From an uncultured Oscillospiraceae bacterium (GTDB lineage Bacteria > Bacillota > Clostridia > Oscillospirales > Oscillospiraceae), in assembly GCA_934623545.1 (NCBI GenBank), contig CAKTVN010000049.1:1-9898 (forward strand): DNA of 9,898 nucleotides, read 5' to 3'. Below are positions 1 to 6,334 of the stretch, piece by piece. A program made the position numbers and the translations under genes. How positions within the stretch are numbered: position 1 is the stretch's first letter; every line of letters begins with the position of its first letter. The notes under the pieces were generated by a model that searched no databases, was not told where the DNA came from, and saw only the letters and a program-made list of their open reading frames with translations.

Positions 1-190
1 AAACTCCCCCTTTGCCGTTTTCTTTTTACCGCCAGCGGCTTTTTCTTTGCCGCGCAAAGAAAAAGGGGCTGAAACGCCTCCCGCACACTCCGTGCGCGAA
101 CTCTGCGCCTCCGGTGCGGTATTATGCCCTCCGGGCAAAAGGCGTGTCACGCCTTCCGGGCGCGAGACAATTTTTCAGAATCCGCAGGAA
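1..190. repeat. Non-coding repeat block upstream of the kinase gene
   Basis: This stretch has no open frame with a plausible start or protein. It consists of short GC-rich palindromes: a T-rich/A-rich hairpin at 39-65, then pieces such as CCTCCGG and CCTTCCGGGCG. The segment around 121-160 resembles, in inverted orientation and at perhaps 70% identity, the segment at about 1765-1813 just after the kinase gene, so the kinase is flanked by related inverted repeat material. I read it as part of the same intergenic repeat family that fills 1763-2760. Similarity was judged by eye. Confidence 0.55.
39..65. repeat. Perfect 12-bp hairpin, T-rich left arm
   Basis: CTTTTTCTTTGC (39-50) pairs perfectly with 54-65 around a CGC loop. 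The architecture, pyrimidine-rich 5' arm and purine-rich 3' arm followed by GC-rich repeat DNA, matches the hairpins at 2081-2114 and 2515-2550 although the arm sequences differ. It could end transcription arriving from left of the window, but no T-run follows the 3' arm. Confidence 0.6.
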
Positions 191-194
191 GTTC

Positions 195-223
195 TGGAAA
201 TCCGTCCGCCGGTTTGGTATACT
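195..223 (+). promoter_or_regulatory. Extended -10 promoter of the sugar kinase gene
   Basis: The -10 element is TATACT (218-223), preceded by TGG (215-217), which gives an extended -10. A -35-like TGGAAA (195-200) lies 17 bp upstream and matches 4 of 6 consensus bases. The predicted transcript start, about 230, falls at the ribosome-binding site, so the leader would be only about ten bases. The ten bases TGGTATACTG recur exactly in the promoter at 2775-2802. Confidence 0.65.
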
Positions 224-240
224 GATTTTGAGGTGATTGG

Positions 241-1731
241 ATGCATACCATCATACTGGCATTTGATATCGGCGTGAGCGGGCTGAAAGCATCGCTCGTA
301 GATGAGAATCTCAATATTTTACGCAACGTAACGACCACCTACCCCACCCATCGCTTCCCGGACGGCGGCTGCGAGCAGGACGCCGCCGACTGGTGGATGA
401 GCGCCGTGCGCGCGATGCTGATGCTGCGCGAGCTTGCGCCGGAATATGTCAAGCAGGTCCAGGCAGTCGGAATTTCCGGGCATATGCTCGGCTGCCTTCC
501 GATGGACCGCGACGGGCAGGCGCTGCGCCCGGCGATGATCTACGGTGATACGCGCGCGCTGGAGCTTTCCAACCGCCTCCGCGCGGAATTTGGGCGCACA
601 TACTTCTATAATATCACTGGAAACGTCCTCAGCCCGTCGACGACGCTCTGCAAGACGCTCTGGCTCAAGGAGCATGAGCCTGAAGTTTATTCCAAAACGG
701 AGCGCTTTTTGCAGGTGAAGGACTATCTGGTCTACCGCCTCTGCGGCAACATGGACTCGACCGACCTCTCCGACGCCTCGCACGGGATGCTCATGAACCT
801 CGGCACGCGCGAATATGACCGAGGGCTGTTTGAAAACGTGGGGCTCGATCTCGCGAAATTCCCGCAGCTGCACACCGGCTGCGAGATCGCGGGGCGTCTC
901 ACGGAGGAGGCGGCGTGCCATCTCGGGCTGCGCGCGGGGATCCCGGTCTCGGTCGGCGGAGGGGACAGCGCGTGCGCAAACATCGGCGCGGGCGCCGCTG
1001 CGCCGGGGAGCTTCTATCTGAATCTCGGACCGACCGCATGGATCGCGGGACCGATGGAGCACCCGTTCCTCGACGCCAAAAACCGTGTGTTTCATATCTA
1101 CACGCTCGACGGAAACGGCTGCAATGTGTTCGGCATGATGCAGTGTGCGGGCAATTCCGTCGCATGGGCGCAGTCGCTTTTCGACATCGCGTCGCCGCGC
1201 TCGTTTGACGCGCTGGCAGAGCAGGTCGCACCCGGCAGCGGCGGACTGGTCTATCTGCCGTATCTCGATGGAGAGCGCTCGCCTGTGTTCGACGCGCAGG
1301 CGCAGGGCGTCTTCTTCGGCATGAACAGCACGCACCGGCGCGAGCACTTTACGCGCGCCGTGCTGGAGGGCGTCAGCTGTGCGTTGAGCCAGATTTTGGA
1401 CGTTTTCCGCGAGCGCGAGCAGGTGCCCGCGCTGCGCATCATTGGCAGCGGCGCGAAATCGCACCTGTGGAAGCAGATCATCGCCGATGTGTGCGGCGTT
1501 GCGCTGCTGGAGGTCAGCACCTTCCCCGACAGCGCGACCTCACTCGGCGCGGCGGCTGCCGCCGGGGTCGGCATCGGACTGTTCAAGGACCTGCCGGACG
1601 CCGCGCGGCACATCCAGCTCAGCGGGTGTGTCGAGCCGGACGCCGACGCGGAGCGGCTGTATCAGCTGACGAAAAAGCGCTATGCTATGCTCTACCCGGC
1701 GCTTCGCGAAGCGTTTCGCACCCGTGAATGA
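241..1731 (+). CDS. FGGY-family carbohydrate kinase, xylulokinase-like
   Basis: This 496-residue protein is the usual length for FGGY kinases, ATP-dependent cytoplasmic enzymes that phosphorylate sugars or polyols entering central metabolism. Visible motifs are the N-terminal phosphate-binding DIGVSGLKA (9-17), the segment VGISGHMLG (76-84), the catalytic-base region GGGDSACANIGAG (239-251, Asp242 the likely base), the FGGY signature YLPYLDGERSP (338-348) and the C-terminal ATP-site GSGAKSHLWKQI (402-413). The closest familiar relatives are xylulokinases. However, the sugar-contact segment SGQMHG of E. coli XylB reads SGHMLG here, so D-xylulose is likely but not certain and I withhold the symbol xylB. 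The start is supported by GAGGTG at 230-235. The gene stands alone, with its own promoter and no xylose isomerase or transporter in the window, so the neighbours do not identify the substrate. Confidence 0.9.
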   Translation: MHTIILAFDIGVSGLKASLVDENLNILRNVTTTYPTHRFPDGGCEQDAADWWMSAVRAMLMLRELAPEYVKQVQAVGISGHMLGCLPMDRDGQALRPAMIYGDTRALELSNRLRAEFGRTYFYNITGNVLSPSTTLCKTLWLKEHEPEVYSKTERFLQVKDYLVYRLCGNMDSTDLSDASHGMLMNLGTREYDRGLFENVGLDLAKFPQLHTGCEIAGRLTEEAACHLGLRAGIPVSVGGGDSACANIGAGAAAPGSFYLNLGPTAWIAGPMEHPFLDAKNRVFHIYTLDGNGCNVFGMMQCAGNSVAWAQSLFDIASPRSFDALAEQVAPGSGGLVYLPYLDGERSPVFDAQAQGVFFGMNSTHRREHFTRAVLEGVSCALSQILDVFREREQVPALRIIGSGAKSHLWKQIIADVCGVALLEVSTFPDSATSLGAAAAAGVGIGLFKDLPDAARHIQLSGCVEPDADAERLYQLTKKRYAMLYPALREAFRTRE

Positions 1732-1736
1732 AATGA

Positions 1737-1760
1737 GCCCCGCGCTGCGGCGCGGGGGGC
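1737..1760 (+). terminator. Probable terminator of the kinase gene
   Basis: Five bases after the kinase stop codon, CCCCGCGC (1738-1745) pairs with GCGCGGGG (1750-1757) around a TGCG loop; two extra Gs follow on the 3' side. The T-tract is poor (CTGTTCGTC), so it may be a weak intrinsic terminator or the first palindrome of the repeat block. Confidence 0.45.
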
Positions 1761-1879
1761 TGTTCGTCACTCCGAAGGGGTGACACCTCTTTCCGCCCGG
1801 CAGGGCATAAACCGCGCCAAAGGCGCGGAGGGATCGCATCCGGAGGATGCGCGGAGGCTTTTCGCGCACGTAGGGGCAG

Positions 1880-2058
1880 AAACATCCCGAATTTCATACG
1901 TCAAATATTCAACGGGCGCTAACGTGACGACTCGTAAAATTTGCCGTGCGGTTAGGAAACCCGATTCTACGGTCGCCCGAAGGGCGTTCGGACTACGGAC
2001 AGAGAAACAAAAAACGCACAACGGAACGACTTGTTTTTCTGCGCGCAAGCGCTATTTC
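1880..2058. repeat. Direct repeat, copy A (about 180 nt)
   Basis: Positions 1880-1919 match 2313-2352 with one difference in 40. Positions 1960-2058 match 2393-2493 with only a few substitutions and two 1-nt indels. The middle, 1920-1959, has diverged. The copies are offset by 433-435 nt in the same orientation. The unit ends at GCGCTATTTC and, after a short non-matching spacer, is followed by a long hairpin (2081-2114). Confidence 0.9.
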
Positions 2059-2080
2059 GCTCCCCTGGCACTCTTTTCTC

Positions 2081-2114
2081 CACCATCTTTTCTCTTGCGA
2101 GAGAAAAGATGGTG
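2081..2114. repeat. Perfect 15-bp hairpin following repeat copy A
   Basis: CACCATCTTTTCTCT (2081-2095) is exactly complementary to 2100-2114 around the loop TGCG. The left arm is pyrimidine-rich and the right arm purine-rich. It occupies the same place relative to the duplicated unit as the 2515-2550 hairpin does, but the arms are different sequences. Confidence 0.85.
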
Positions 2115-2128
2115 CCGCCGGAGGCATC

Positions 2129-2175
2129 CCGCGCCTTTGGCGCGGTCGGGCGGACAGAGGCGTCCGCCCCTACGA
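2129..2175. repeat. 47-bp repeat, copy 1
   Basis: This 47-mer is identical by eye to 2614-2660. It contains two palindromes, CCGCGCC-TTT-GGCGCGG and GGGCGGAC-AGAG-GCGTCCGCCC (slightly offset), and ends CCCCTACGA. A partial version of its end appears at about 2290-2303. Confidence 0.9.
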
Positions 2176-2217
2176 GTCTGTACAAACAGGCAGAAGCATC
2201 CCGCGCCTGCGGAGCGG

Positions 2218-2285
2218 CGGGCAGACAGCACCCGCAAGGGGTGTGCCACATCCGTAGTGCACCTGACGGCGCTGACGGCTGCGCA
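2218..2285. repeat. Repeat with an inverted partner at 9693-9758
   Basis: The segment, including AGCACCCGCAAGGGGTGTGC and CATCCGTAG, corresponds to the reverse complement of 9693-9758 at roughly 85-90% identity by eye. It lies between the two copies of the direct repeat. Confidence 0.8.
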
Positions 2286-2312
2286 AAGTCGTCCGCCCCT
2301 ACGCAAGGTCGG

Positions 2313-2493
2313 AAACGTCCCGAATTTCATACGTCAAATATTCAACGGGCGCAAACGGAGCGACCCGTATCATTCATCGTGCGATGCGGAAGCCCGATTC
2401 TACGGTCGCCCGTCAGGGCGTTCGGACTACGGACAGAGAAACGAAAAAACGCACAACGGAACGACTTGTTTTTCTGCGCGCAAGCGCTATTTC
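2313..2493. repeat. Direct repeat, copy B (about 180 nt)
   Basis: This is the second copy of the unit at 1880-2058, in the same orientation, with a diverged centre (2353-2392). It is followed by its own hairpin (2515-2550), whose arms differ in sequence from those after copy A. Confidence 0.9.
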
Positions 2494-2514
2494 CGCGTCT
2501 AGCGCCTCTTTTTT

Positions 2515-2550
2515 GCATACTTTTTTCTGGCAAGACAGAAAAAAGTATGC
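2515..2550. repeat. Perfect 15-bp hairpin following repeat copy B
   Basis: GCATACTTTTTTCTG (2515-2529) is exactly complementary to 2536-2550 around the loop GCAAGA. It has a T-rich left arm and an A-rich right arm, like the hairpins at 39-65 and 2081-2114. Confidence 0.85.
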
Positions 2551-2613
2551 CCGCGGAGCGACAGTTGCGGTCGCGCAATGATAACGGCACTGCGGTGCAA
2601 TCGCAGAAGTGCT

Positions 2614-2660
2614 CCGCGCCTTTGGCGCGGTCGGGCGGACAGAGGCGTCCGCCCCTACGA
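2614..2660. repeat. 47-bp repeat, copy 2
   Basis: Identical by eye to 2129-2175 and in the same orientation. Its longer distance from the preceding hairpin shows that the spacing between blocks is not fixed. Confidence 0.9.
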
Positions 2661-2680
2661 AATGCATACGGAAAGTATGC

Positions 2681-2742
2681 CGCCGGAGGTACAGTTGCGG
2701 TGTCGCCGCAAAAACGGAACCTCCGGTGCATCCGGAGAAAAG
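2681..2742. repeat. Repeat with an inverted partner at 9781-9842
   Basis: This block runs from CGCCGGAGG through TTGCGG-TGTCG-CCGCAA and CTCCGG-TGCAT-CCGGAG. It matches the reverse complement of 9781-9842 with about six differences in 60. Two small stem-loops lie within it. It ends about 30 bases upstream of the yihY -35 element. Confidence 0.85.
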
Positions 2743-2774
2743 CGCCCCGCGCCATTTTGCCGCGGTGTTTCCCC

Positions 2775-2802
2775 TTGATTCCTGCCACAAATATGGTATA
2801 CT
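2775..2802 (+). promoter_or_regulatory. Promoter of the yihY-DUF5685-J-protein-nuclease operon
   Basis: TTGATT (2775-2780), a 16-bp spacer and TATACT (2797-2802) preceded by TGG (2794-2796) form a good sigma-A-type promoter with an extended -10. Transcription should start near 2809, giving a leader of about 70 bases with a hairpin at 2833-2854. It is the only strong promoter seen ahead of the four-gene run ending at 6319. Confidence 0.75.
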
Positions 2803-2832
2803 GTGATTAAATTGCGCATGACAGCGCGCCGC

Positions 2833-2854
2833 TCCGGCAGAGCGATCTGCCGGA
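2833..2854 (+). other. Leader hairpin ahead of yihY
   Basis: TCCGGCAG (2833-2840) pairs with CTGCCGGA (2847-2854) around a 6-nt loop. A broken U-rich run (TATCTTTCTTTT) and then the ribosome-binding site follow. It could act as a weak attenuator or a transcript-stabilising stem. No recognised riboswitch pattern is present. Confidence 0.35.
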
Positions 2855-2878
2855 TATCTTTCTTTTCTGAGGTGTTCC

Positions 2879-3790
2879 ATGAAGCTGCCGAAACCGGTGG
2901 AAAAGCTCGTGACAGACGTGCCGCGGCTCCAGATACCGATCTGCGCGGGAAACGCGTCGTTCTTTCTGATCCTGTCGCTGTTTCCGCTGGCGATTTTGCT
3001 GCTGACGATCCTGCAGTATATCCCGGTCACGCAGGACGATCTGCTGGCGCTGATCGAAATGATCGTGCCGGAGACGCTCTGGCCCTTTTTTGACTATCTG
3101 ACGAACGATCTGTACGCCGGGCGCTCGTTCGCGGTGCTCTCGTTCAGCATCATCGCGACGCTCTGGTCCGCCTCCAGCGGGCTGCACAGCGTCCTGTACG
3201 GGCTGAACAATGTTGCCGGTACGGAGGAAACGCGTCCGTGGCTCCGGCGGAGGCTCCTGTGTATGCTCTATACGCTGCTGACGCTGGTCGCGCTCATTTT
3301 AACACTGCTGCTGAACGTGTTTGGGAAGAAGATCCTGACGTTCTTTGAGCTGCACGATCTGTGGATCTATCACCCGCTGTCTGAGCTGCTGCGGCATATG
3401 CACCTGTACTCGCTGGTGCTTTTGACCGTCTATTTTTCCGCGCTCTACCTCTTCCTGCCGAACAGGCGCGAGCGCTTCCTCCATGTCCTGCCGGGCGCGC
3501 TGGCTGCCGCGGCGGCGTGGCTCGTCTTTTCCGAGTGCTTCTCCTACTATGTCAACAACCTCGGGCATTATTCCTCGCTCTACGGCGGTCTGAGCACCAT
3601 TCTGCTGACCATGCTCTGGCTTTACATCTGCCTGTCGATTTTGTTTTACGGCGCGTATCTCAATCAGCTGCTGGCGCACGCATGGGGCAAAAAGCAGACG
3701 GATGCGCAGGACGCGCTCCCGGACGGCGCGCCGCCCGCCGAAAGCACGGCTGGCGATACGTCCGAGCCGCCGACCGAGCCGCAGGGCTGA
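2879..3790 (+). CDS. YihY/BrkB family integral membrane protein
   Basis: This 303-residue protein has the family's usual length and about six hydrophobic segments, near 22-48, 84-108, 127-148, 175-193, 205-226 and 236-265. Family-typical stretches are ASFFLILSLFPLAILLL (26-42), the W-S-A-S-S-G-L region (96-102) with the following LN (109-110), LPN (193-195), PGAL (205-208), and the closing YGGLSTILLTMLWLY (235-249). The C-terminal 35 residues are hydrophilic and rich in Pro, Glu and Thr, a likely disordered cytoplasmic tail. The family was once annotated as ribonuclease BN and is linked to the Bordetella BrkB protein; its molecular function is unsettled, so none is assigned. GAGGTG at 2869-2874 supports the start, with short spacing. 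It is the first gene of the operon; the next start lies five bases past its stop. Confidence 0.92.
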   Translation: MKLPKPVEKLVTDVPRLQIPICAGNASFFLILSLFPLAILLLTILQYIPVTQDDLLALIEMIVPETLWPFFDYLTNDLYAGRSFAVLSFSIIATLWSASSGLHSVLYGLNNVAGTEETRPWLRRRLLCMLYTLLTLVALILTLLLNVFGKKILTFFELHDLWIYHPLSELLRHMHLYSLVLLTVYFSALYLFLPNRRERFLHVLPGALAAAAAWLVFSECFSYYVNNLGHYSSLYGGLSTILLTMLWLYICLSILFYGAYLNQLLAHAWGKKQTDAQDALPDGAPPAESTAGDTSEPPTEPQG

Positions 3791-3795
3791 GCGCC

Positions 3796-4626
3796 ATGTT
3801 CGGATATGTTGCCGCCGACCCGGGGCATATGGATACGGCGCAGTTTGTGCGCTACCGGGGCTGCTACTGCGGGCTGTGCCGCGCGCTGAAGGAGCGCTGC
3901 GGCGGGGCGTGCAGGCTCTGCCTGACCTACGATATTACGTTTTTAATTCTTCTATTGTCCTCGCTCTACGAGCCGGAGGAGCGCTCCGGCTGCGCGCGCT
4001 GTATCGCGCATCCCATCCGCGCACATGACTGGTGGCAGAACGAGCTGACGCGCTACGGCGCGTACATGAACGCTGCGCTGGCATATTACAACTGCCTCGA
4101 CGACTGGCAGGACGACCGGAATCTCATTCGGCTTCTTCAGTCCGCGCTCCTGCGTCCCGCTGCGAAAAAAGCCGCCGCGCGCTATCCGCGCCAGTGCGAG
4201 GCGATGACGCGGCAGCTGCGCACGATCTCCGCGCTCGAGCGCGAAAACGCCGGTGTCGACGCGCTGGCAGACGCTTTCGGCGCGCTGATGGCGGAGCTGT
4301 TCGTCTATGAGGCGGACGACCACTGGTCGCCCGCGCTGCGGCGCTTCGGCGCGGCGCTCGGAAGGCTCGTCTATGTGCTCGACGCCGTGTGCGATCTGGA
4401 CGGCGACCGGAAAAAGGGGCGCTTCAATCCGCTCCTGTCGTTCGGCGACTGTCCGCCGGAGCATTTTCGCGGACATCTGACGCTGCTTGCCGCCGACGCC
4501 GCAGCGGAATTTGAGCGGCTGCCGCTGGTGCAGGACGCCGGACTGCTCCGCAACATTTTATACAGCGGCGTCTGGCAGAAATACGACCGGCTGCTTGCAC
4601 CTGCCGAAAAGGAGAACCCCACATGA
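3796..4626 (+). CDS. DUF5685 family protein with Cys cluster and Asp-rich motifs
   Basis: This 276-residue protein opens MFGYV and has the Cys-rich N-terminus typical of DUF5685: C23-x-C25-xx-C28, then C35, C39, C42 and C66-xx-C69. The rest looks alpha-helical and soluble. Two acidic motifs stand out: LDDWQDDR (101-108) and [18 protein letters not shown] (195-212). The second resembles the second Asp-rich motif of squalene/phytoene synthases (RDxxxDxxxGRxYLP). An isoprenoid-synthase-like fold is therefore my inference, not an established annotation; the family has no function known to me. The ATG at 3796 is chosen over longer upstream reading because MFGYV is the family's usual beginning and it follows the yihY stop by five bases. 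Its ribosome-binding site is weak, suggesting coupling to yihY translation. Its stop overlaps the next start (ATGA). Confidence 0.85.
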   Translation: MFGYVAADPGHMDTAQFVRYRGCYCGLCRALKERCGGACRLCLTYDITFLILLLSSLYEPEERSGCARCIAHPIRAHDWWQNELTRYGAYMNAALAYYNCLDDWQDDRNLIRLLQSALLRPAAKKAAARYPRQCEAMTRQLRTISALERENAGVDALADAFGALMAELFVYEADDHWSPALRRFGAALGRLVYVLDAVCDLDGDRKKGRFNPLLSFGDCPPEHFRGHLTLLAADAAAEFERLPLVQDAGLLRNILYSGVWQKYDRLLAPAEKENPT

Positions 4627-5264
4627 TCGATGATCCCTACCGCGTGCTCGGGCTTCAGCCCGGCGCGTCGGATGAAGAGGTCAAGCGCGCCTACCGGCAG
4701 CTTGCGAAAAAATACCACCCGGATATGAATCCGGGCGACCCGCACGCGGCGGAGATGATGAACCGCATCAATGCTGCGTATGACCAGATCAAAAATCCGC
4801 CCGCACAGACGACGACCCGCCCCGGCTACGGCGACCCGTTCTCCGGCTGGTACCGGCAGGACAGCCGCAGCGACACCGGCGCGGGCGATGAGCTCCTGCG
4901 CCGCGCGCGCAGCTGGATCAGCGTCGGAGACTATGTCAGCGCGCTTTCCGCGCTCAATGCCGTCTCGGAATATCAGCGCGGCGCGCAGTGGTATTATCTC
5001 GCCGCCATCGCCAATTTCAGCCTCGGCAACCGCGTTCTGGGCTATGAGCAGATCAACCGCGCCTGCGCTCTGGACCCGGACAACGCCGAGTATCAGCACA
5101 TCAAGGCGCAGATCGAGCACGGCGCAGGCGCCTACTCCGACACGCAGCGCCATATGCACTTCACCGGCGCGGACGCCAGCCGCGCGTGCTGCGGAATGTG
5201 CCTTGCGTATAACGCCTCGCGCCTGTTCTGCGGAAGCGGGCTGCCGTTCTGCCTGTTCTGCTGA
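4623..5264 (+). CDS. J-domain (DnaJ-like) protein with TPR-like region and Cys-rich tail
   Basis: This 213-residue protein begins with a J domain (about 4-57) containing the HPD motif at 32-34 ([10 protein letters not shown]), which in this family stimulates Hsp70 ATPase activity. There is no Gly/Phe-rich region or DnaJ zinc-finger domain, so it is a class C type J protein, not DnaJ itself. Residues 88-165 look helical and TPR-like, with A-rich pairs and the phrase [12 protein letters not shown] (147-158). The last 25 residues hold six cysteines (189, 190, 193, 203, 210, 213) in a hydrophobic setting. The start overlaps the DUF5685 stop (ATGA), with AAGGAGA just upstream, so the two are translationally coupled. 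I infer that it recruits DnaK to a specific client, the DUF5685 product being the obvious candidate. Confidence 0.9.
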   Translation: MIDDPYRVLGLQPGASDEEVKRAYRQLAKKYHPDMNPGDPHAAEMMNRINAAYDQIKNPPAQTTTRPGYGDPFSGWYRQDSRSDTGAGDELLRRARSWISVGDYVSALSALNAVSEYQRGAQWYYLAAIANFSLGNRVLGYEQINRACALDPDNAEYQHIKAQIEHGAGAYSDTQRHMHFTGADASRACCGMCLAYNASRLFCGSGLPFCLFC

Positions 5265-5317
5265 GCACGGCAGTGCGTCTGCTTCCGCTCCGATCCTGAC
5301 CGAAGGGAGACGTGTTC

Positions 5318-6319
5318 ATGTCCGACAGCCGAAAACGCACCGCACACAAGCTGCGGCAGGTCCGCATCGTGCTCAGTGTGATCGCTGTTCTGCTGGGGCT
5401 GGCGGCGGCGCTCTTCGCGCTGCTCGCCGCGCAGGATAAGACGCCCATTTCACTCGATGAGATACCTGCCTACACAGGCGAGGCGTATGTAGAGATCAAC
5501 GGCAACGTGCCGTTTTTTACGGAGGACGACTGGACGACCGATTCCTTTGAGACCTACAGCGAGCTGGACGCGCTGGGGCGCTGCGGCGTCGCCTATGCGA
5601 ACGTCTGTCTGGAGATCATGCCGACCGAGCCGCGCGGCAGGATCGGCAGCGTCAAGCCCTCGGGCTGGCACACCGTCCGCTATAATGGGCTGGTCGAGGG
5701 GAACTACCTCTATAACCGCTGCCATCTGATCGGCTATCAGCTCGCGGGCGAAAACGCGAACCCGAAGAATCTTATCACCGGCACGCGCTATCTGAACACC
5801 GTCGGAATGCTCCCATTTGAAAACGAGGTCAAGGACTACGTGGACGAGACGGACAACCACGTGCTCTACCGCGTCACGCCCATCTTTGAGGGCAGCGATC
5901 TGGTCGCCTCCGGCGTGCTGATGGAGGCGTATTCGGTGGAGGATCGCGGCGCGCTTTCATTCTGCGTCTACTGCTACAATGTCCAGCCGGGCATTGAGAT
6001 CGACTACGCCACCGGCGCAAGCTGGCGCAGCGGCGAAACGCCGCCGGAAGCCGCCTCGGTGCAGGAGACAGACGCGCTGCCGGAGGAGGAAGCGACCGAG
6101 GCAGCTGCGCCGGTCACGGATGAAGCCGCTGCCTCCGATGCGCCGGAGACCACGGACAGTGCGGAATCATCCAATGACGAGGAGACCGTCTGGATCACCG
6201 CCTCCGGAACCAAATTCCACCGCGAAAGCTGCCGCTGCGCCGCCGATGGCGCATCAAGGCTTTCTCGCGCCGACGCGGAAGCCGAGGGGTATGTGCCCTG
6301 CGGAATTTGTAAACCATAA
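5318..6319 (+). CDS. Membrane-anchored DNA/RNA non-specific endonuclease with C-terminal Cys domain
   Basis: The 333-residue protein has a basic N-terminus and one membrane segment (about 15-38), so the rest should lie outside the membrane. The nuclease domain (about 50-235) is of the EndA-like beta-beta-alpha-metal type. The catalytic motif is YNRCHLIGYQL (132-142, His136 the general base, in the place of DRGH), followed by ENANPKNLITGTRYLN (145-160), whose Asn residues probably bind the metal. An acidic Ala/Glu/Asp linker (about 236-290) leads to a small domain with H301, C305, C328 and C331 (HRESC...GYVPCGICKP), a likely metal site seen at the ends of other secreted nucleases. ATG at 5318 is preferred to a GTG at 5312 because GGGAG (5305-5309) lies 8 bases away rather than 2. 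It is the last gene of the operon. The role may be nutrient scavenging, DNA uptake or defence; the sequence does not decide. Confidence 0.9.
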   Translation: MSDSRKRTAHKLRQVRIVLSVIAVLLGLAAALFALLAAQDKTPISLDEIPAYTGEAYVEINGNVPFFTEDDWTTDSFETYSELDALGRCGVAYANVCLEIMPTEPRGRIGSVKPSGWHTVRYNGLVEGNYLYNRCHLIGYQLAGENANPKNLITGTRYLNTVGMLPFENEVKDYVDETDNHVLYRVTPIFEGSDLVASGVLMEAYSVEDRGALSFCVYCYNVQPGIEIDYATGASWRSGETPPEAASVQETDALPEEEATEAAAPVTDEAAASDAPETTDSAESSNDEETVWITASGTKFHRESCRCAADGASRLSRADAEAEGYVPCGICKP

Positions 6320-6334
6320 TTTTTGCAAGGAGAT

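Larger units (their letters stand above)
1763..2760. repeat. Mosaic of intergenic palindromic repeats, about 1 kb
   Basis: No convincing gene lies between the kinase stop and the yihY promoter. Long open frames cross it in several frames on both strands, but they follow palindromic repeats, lack ribosome-binding sites, and translate to Arg/Pro/Ala-rich sequence with no recognisable domain. The stretch is built from recurring blocks: a directly duplicated 180-nt segment, two identical 47-mers, two long hairpins, and GC-rich palindromes such as CCGCGCC-TTT-GGCGCGG and GCATCC-GGA-GGATGC. Parts recur inverted at 9693-9842. I read it as a repeat family scattered between genes of this genome. Whether it is mobile or transcribed cannot be judged here. 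Confidence 0.75.

Noticed and set aside
319..1464. A 381-codon open frame antisense to the kinase gene
   Set aside because: It is a GC-rich shadow of a clear FGGY kinase, Arg/Ala/His-rich, with no domain and no ribosome-binding site.
1880..2660. CRISPR array
   Set aside because: There are only two copies of long units 433 nt apart. No short regularly spaced repeats with unique spacers and no cas genes are present.
1780..2810. Long open frames of 240 and 259 codons across the intergenic repeats, and a 205-codon - strand frame reaching into yihY
   Set aside because: They track palindromic repeats, translate to Arg/Pro/Ala-rich sequence such as APLARSGGQRRPPLR repeated between copies, lack ribosome-binding sites, and conflict with the promoter and leader of yihY.
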